In this document: positions 58,475 to 61,278 of the stretch, one piece after another
How positions within the stretch are numbered: position 1 is the first letter of the stretch
How the letters are laid out: every line of letters begins with the position of its first letter
IMG/VR virus record: IMGVR_UViG_3300036393_000024
Coordinates: 1-61,278 of that record
Length of the DNA stretch: 61,278 nt
Direction: 5' to 3' (one strand)
Origin: a virus
Position numbers and translations under genes: made by a program
The notes under the pieces: model-generated
What the model was told of the DNA's origin: nothing
The model's database searches: none
Seen by the model: the letters and a program-made list of their open reading frames with translations, nothing else

Positions 58475-59100
58475 GTGTCCTCACCGTCTTCGTCCTTGCC
58501 GACGGCCTCGAACTCGGACGGGGAGATCCGCAGCGCCGCGTGCTCTCCATGGCCCGTGATCCAGCACTGGATGCGCTTGTCCGGGCCGGGGTCGGCGCGA
58601 TCGTCCGGGCCGTGCGTGGCGAACACCATCTGCGCGCCGTCGTGGTAGTCCGGGCAGTCGGTGCGGTAGTAGCGGGTCGACCAGCGCGACTGGTTCCGAT
58701 CACGCCCAGGCTGTGCGCCGCCGGCGGCCTGGTCCCCGGCGTCGGCGGCCGGCACCTCGTCGTAGGTGGCGGCGAAGATGTCCGGCTTGCAGGGGTACCG
58801 CTCGCCCTGCACCCCGGTGATGATCCAGTCGCCGGGGCAGACGACGTGCCCGCCCTCGAGCGTGTCGATCCAGCCGTGGTCGTGCATCAGGTGCTCGCAC
58901 GTCGGTCGCCGAAACCGTTCCGGGGTCTCGCAGTGGCGAAGCCGTCCCATCAGGATGGCGCTGTCGCCCGCGCTGACCTCGCCGGTGGCCGGATCCACCG
59001 GAGGGTGCCGGTAGAGGCCAACTACCCCGCGCTCGGAGTAATCGCCGTGCTTCCACCACTGCTCCGCCTCGATCTCGACGGGCTTCTTGCGGAACTTCAC
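58471..59100 (-). CDS. Conserved phage protein (PGDWIITGV type)
   Basis: 209 residues from GTG 59100 with GGGGAGG upstream. Starts KFRKKPVEIEAEQWW, then DTLEGGHVVCPGDWIITGVQGERYPCKP and DIFAATYDEV, a very common phage protein of unassigned function. A C-terminal extension (about 140-209) has further CPDYHDG and acidic residues. Confidence 0.8.
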   Translation of the reverse strand: MKFRKKPVEIEAEQWWKHGDYSERGVVGLYRHPPVDPATGEVSAGDSAILMGRLRHCETPERFRRPTCEHLMHDHGWIDTLEGGHVVCPGDWIITGVQGERYPCKPDIFAATYDEVPAADAGDQAAGGAQPGRDRNQSRWSTRYYRTDCPDYHDGAQMVFATHGPDDRADPGPDKRIQCWITGHGEHAALRISPSEFEAVGKDEDGEDT

Positions 59101-59546
59101 GAGCCCTCCCCTCGGCCCGGGCGCCCGACCGGCGCGGCGGGTTCGATGCTCAGTCCGGCGGCGGCCAGCGAGTTCCGGAGCGCGCTGAGCTGGTCGCCGA
59201 TCTCCATGACGTCGTGGAACTGGTTGCAGGCGCCGCAATAGCGGTTCGCCACGTCCTCGGGGTGGTAGCTGCGCCGCGTGCAGCGGGGGCACACGATCGA
59301 CAGGCGGTCTTCGCCGGCTGGCGCCACCGCTGGTGTTAACGGCGTTACCAGCTCGCTGCGGCCCGGCCAGTGCCGGTCGACGTCGGCGGCGGTCAGCCCA
59401 GCGCCCAGCACGGTGTCTGCCCGGGCAGCCAGGAACGCGGCAGCCTCCCGGGCCTGCTCCTCGCTGACCGGCTCCTCGCCGGCCCGGGGCACGCCCAGGA
59501 GCCATTGCAGCAGCGTGTTCACCGTGTTCCCCTCGCGGATGTTCAC
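59097..59546 (-). CDS. Zinc-ribbon protein carrying a parS-like site
   Basis: 149 residues; ATG. C-terminal IVCPRCTRRSYHPEDVANRYCGACNQFHD is a typical actinobacterial zinc ribbon. The N-terminal half is helical (EEQAREAAAFLAARADTVL), and the join between the halves encodes LVTPLTP because a perfect parS-like site lies there. Confidence 0.77.
   Translation of the reverse strand: MNIREGNTVNTLLQWLLGVPRAGEEPVSEEQAREAAAFLAARADTVLGAGLTAADVDRHWPGRSELVTPLTPAVAPAGEDRLSIVCPRCTRRSYHPEDVANRYCGACNQFHDVMEIGDQLSALRNSLAAAGLSIEPAAPVGRPGRGEGS
59335..59349 (-). repeat. parS-like 15-bp site 9
   Basis: Perfect GGTAACGCCGTTAAC on the minus strand, in the middle of the 59097-59546 gene between its two domains. 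Confidence 0.75.
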
Positions 59547-59806
59547 CCGCCGCTCCCATCGGCCGGTGGCGGTGTCCAGCCGAGTCCGACCAGCGCACGG
59601 TGTGTCGACTCCGGGATCTCGACCACGGCCTCTCCCTCGATATCGGTCTCCAGCAGGAGGAGGTCGACGAGCAGCTGGTCGACTTCGTCGGGGTCGGTTC
59701 GGTACTCGAGGCGATACACCGAGTCGGCGATGTCGAGTCCGTCGATGAGCAGCTGCCGGTCATGTCGGCCCGGTCCGGATCGGATCTGGACCTTGCGCAC
59801 CATCAC
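59543..59806 (-). CDS. Small hypothetical protein
   Basis: 87 residues; ATG in ATGA overlaps. VQIRSGPGRHDRQLLIDGLDIADSVYRLEYR is a beta-rich start; an acidic, Leu-rich helix follows (DEVDQLLVDLLLLETD). Not recognised. Confidence 0.6.
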   Translation of the reverse strand: MMVRKVQIRSGPGRHDRQLLIDGLDIADSVYRLEYRTDPDEVDQLLVDLLLLETDIEGEAVVEIPESTHRALVGLGWTPPPADGSGG

Positions 59807-60029
59807 TGGTCTCCCTCGGCGGCCGCCGCGTTCGAACGGGCCGCCGCGACGGTCGGAGTCGGGGCTGACCGCATCGCCTCGAGCGCTCGAGTGGGCTCAT
59901 CACGAACATGGCCGGGCTGCCGCAGCGCCAGCACAGTCCGATAGCCCCCTCGTGCGGGGCCCCGGTCGTGCCGCCGGCGGCGGAGTGCGCGTCCTGGTGC
60001 CTCCCACAGTGCGGGCAGACCGTGTGCAA
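59803..60029 (-). pseudogene. Zinc-ribbon gene with an apparent -1 frameshift
   Basis: TTG 60029 opens HTVCPHCGRHQDAHSAAGG, then IGLCWRCGSPAMFVMSPLER, a clear actinophage zinc ribbon. After about 59885 the protein-like frame shifts by one base: the other frame reads AMRSAPTPTVAAARSNAAAA and ends in TGA 59803-59805 with the usual ATGA overlap to the next gene, while the original frame becomes an Arg-rich shadow to 59760. A one-base indel, real or from assembly, is likely. Confidence 0.5.
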
Positions 60030-60065
60030 GAACGTGACGTCTGTCCCGGGGGGCGGGTCCGGTCT

Positions 60066-60464
60066 TCATCGCGGCGACACCTCGCCCCGCCGACGCCGGT
60101 GGGCGCTCAGGATCTGCTGCAGCACGGACGGCGCGCCTTCACCGAGCTGTGGCAGATCGCTGCCCGGCGGATCCGGGTGCAGCGGGACTACGCGGCCGCC
60201 CGGAACTCTGTCCGGACCGGAGTCGTCCGGGATCGAAGCGGGCCAAGGCCCGGGGCCGGTGCAGGGGACCGCAGTCAGGCCCGGCTCGGGGAGCTCCTGG
60301 ACCACGACCGGTGGCGGTTCCAGCGCTGCACCCAGGTCGGTGAACGCGTCGACCAGAGCGATCGTGGCGTGTCCCAGAGCCACGACGGCCCGGACCAGAC
60401 CCGGGTCGCCGCCGCCCAGCTGCTCCAGCAGCTCCTCCGCCCGCTCGCGGTGCCACCGGCTCAC
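60066..60464 (-). CDS. Hypothetical protein
   Basis: 132 residues; GTG/ATG overlap of four bases with the cro-like gene. Helical start (RERAEELLEQLGGGDPGLVRAVVALGHAT), a Pro/Asp-rich middle, and helical end (PSVLQQILSAHRRRRG). Not recognised. Confidence 0.6.
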   Translation of the reverse strand: MSRWHRERAEELLEQLGGGDPGLVRAVVALGHATIALVDAFTDLGAALEPPPVVVQELPEPGLTAVPCTGPGPWPASIPDDSGPDRVPGGRVVPLHPDPPGSDLPQLGEGAPSVLQQILSAHRRRRGEVSPR

Positions 60465-60781
60465 GCTGCACCTCGGCTAGCAGCCGGGTGGCCCTCCTCG
60501 TCGGCGGACTCCGCCTCGCGCGGGTGTGGGTGCGAGCGGTCGGCCACGTGCTGTTGAGGCACGAAGAAGAGGCGGGCTACGGGGACTTGCAGGTACTCGG
60601 CGACCCGGGCGATCTCATCCACCCGGAAGGCCACCTGACCCAGCAGCCGCCGGGACAGCGCTGCCGTGGTCATACTCAGGACTGGCGCGAGCTCGGCCTG
60701 AGCTCGGCCCTGCTCGGCAAGCACGGCGCGGACCTGACGGCCCACGCTCTGTGCTGTACTAACGGTGCCGTTGGTGCTCAT
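60461..60781 (-). CDS. Cro-like XRE regulator
   Basis: 106 residues from ATG 60781 (GTG 60790 possible). XRE HTH (about 13-65: VGRQVRAVLAEQGRAQAELAPVLSMTTAALSRRLLGQ, then VDEIARVAEYLQVPVARLF). First gene of the leftward operon and divergent from the 60904 repressor, as cro is from cI. Confidence 0.8.
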   Translation of the reverse strand: MSTNGTVSTAQSVGRQVRAVLAEQGRAQAELAPVLSMTTAALSRRLLGQVAFRVDEIARVAEYLQVPVARLFFVPQQHVADRSHPHPREAESADEEGHPAASRGAA

Positions 60782-60903
60782 GTGCGGCACTGTAGCGCTG
60801 AGCGTGCCGTTTCTGTCAAGCTGACAGTGTTGCGTTCAGCGTGTCGTGGTATCCCAGAATCGCCAGTTGCTGCGGTGAGCGTGATTGCCTTACTCTGATT
60901 GGC
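60782..60903. promoter_or_regulatory. Divergent lysis-lysogeny promoter region
   Basis: Leftward promoter: TTGACA at 60819-60814 (minus strand) and TACAGT at 60794-60789, spacer 19. Rightward promoter: TTGCTG at 60867-60872 and TACTCT at 60891-60896, spacer 18, only seven bases from ATG 60904, so the repressor mRNA is probably leaderless. The palindrome CTGTCA-AGC-TGACAG (60813-60827) overlaps the leftward -35 box and is the obvious operator. Confidence 0.68.
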
Positions 60904-61278
60904 ATGACCTCGACCCACGGCGCCGCCATTCGCTCGGTGCCAACCGCAGCGGACCCCACGGCGGCCGAGGCCAGCGCCCAGTTCTTCCGGGACCAGGTGG
61001 CCGAAGAGGTCCGAGCGCTGATGGCGCGCCGGCGCATTCGCGGCCGGGCCGCCGCCAAGACGCTCGGGGTCTCACACACGTACGTGCATCGCCGTCTCAA
61101 CGGCGAGACCCCGTTCGACACCATGGACCTGGCGAGGTTCGCCGAGCTTCTGGACGTGCCTCTAGAGCAGCTGCTGCGAGGCCCAGTAGCTGCTTTCGAC
61201 GCGGCACCGGCTGCCACGTTGAGTGCGCAGCCGGTTACCGCTGGTGACGGAGAGGCTTACGGGATCAACCGAAAGTGA
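60904..61278 (+). CDS. XRE-type immunity repressor
   Basis: 124 residues; ATG 60904 directly after the -10 box. XRE HTH at about 37-88 (EEVRALMARRRIRGRAAAKTLGVSHTYVHRRLNGE, then LARFAELLDVPLEQLL), followed by a short Ala-rich tail. Divergence from a cro-like gene across a palindromic operator suggests the maintenance repressor. If the ends of the window are close in the real molecule, it would be co-transcribed with parAB. Confidence 0.8.
   Translation: MTSTHGAAIRSVPTAADPTAAEASAQFFRDQVAEEVRALMARRRIRGRAAAKTLGVSHTYVHRRLNGETPFDTMDLARFAELLDVPLEQLLRGPVAAFDAAPAATLSAQPVTAGDGEAYGINRK

Noticed and set aside
1-61278. Simple circular closure of the window
   Set aside because: Joining the ends places a stop codon directly before the parA P-loop and provides no start, and no terminal overlap is visible. 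Closeness of the ends is supported only by gene order and the site cluster.
1-61278. tRNA, rRNA or CRISPR array
   Set aside because: No cloverleaf-like sequence, rRNA-like stretch or regularly spaced direct repeats were seen by eye. A covariance-model scan could not be run.

Overview
The window is the genome, or nearly all of it, of a temperate siphovirus of a very GC-rich actinomycete. DNA of roughly 70% G+C, strong GC3 bias, many GTG/TTG starts, 1-4 base overlaps between genes (ATGA, GTGA, TGATG) and actinobacterial families (VVA0879-like, XRE/TPR regulator, ERFIP-type PIMT methyltransferase) support an actinobacterial host. Pseudonocardiales is a guess from protein style only. No tRNA, rRNA or CRISPR array was seen.

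Layout. (1) 1-3.8 kb, rightward: a 5'-truncated parA, parB and five small genes, with copies of a 15-bp near-palindrome (GGTAACGCCGTTAAC) at or just after most gene ends. (2) 3.8-5.1 kb: a leftward tyrosine integrase and a 445-bp non-coding stretch. (3) 5.1-11.8 kb, rightward: an XRE/TPR regulator, small accessory genes, two HNH nucleases, a HEVLH metalloprotease-like protein, and a leftward HicAB toxin-antitoxin pair with palindromic operators. (4) 11.8-21.8 kb: probable cos region, terminase subunits, portal, MuF-like protein, scaffold, capsid, connectors, major tail protein and frameshifted tail assembly chaperones. (5) 21.8-39 kb: tape measure and minor tail proteins, including a 1526-residue protein with metzincin, PhoD-like and alginate-lyase-like (PL7) domains and a separate alpha/beta hydrolase; three leftward moron genes interrupt this region. 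(6) 39-43.5 kb: lysis block with M15 endolysin, holin, and stand-alone copies of the metzincin and the PL7 lyase. (7) 43.6-45.0 kb: a terminator-isolated pair, a 38-residue Asp-rich peptide translationally coupled to a PIMT-like methyltransferase. (8) 45.0-60.8 kb: a leftward operon of about 33 small genes, including a large ParB-domain protein, an excisionase-like HTH protein, a YkgJ-type cysteine cluster protein and a winged-helix protein whose gene contains iteron-like repeats. (9) 60.8-61.3 kb: a divergent cro/repressor-type switch.

How it fits together. The switch drives the leftward early operon and the rightward repressor. On a circular map the repressor would lead straight into parAB, suggesting a lysogeny operon. 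Integrase plus parAB plus dispersed parS-like sites suggests an element able to integrate or to persist as a partitioned plasmid. The late genes read rightward from cos through lysis. The most distinctive content is the duplicated enzyme pair (metzincin and PL7 lyase, once fused to the tail and once free in the lysis block), the peptide/PIMT pair that resembles a minimal aspartimide-forming RiPP locus, the parS-like or stoperator-like sites, and the lambda-O-like placement of iterons inside a winged-helix gene.

Limits: all function calls come from reading motifs and family resemblance. The ends were not shown to join, and two genes look frameshifted, which may be assembly error.
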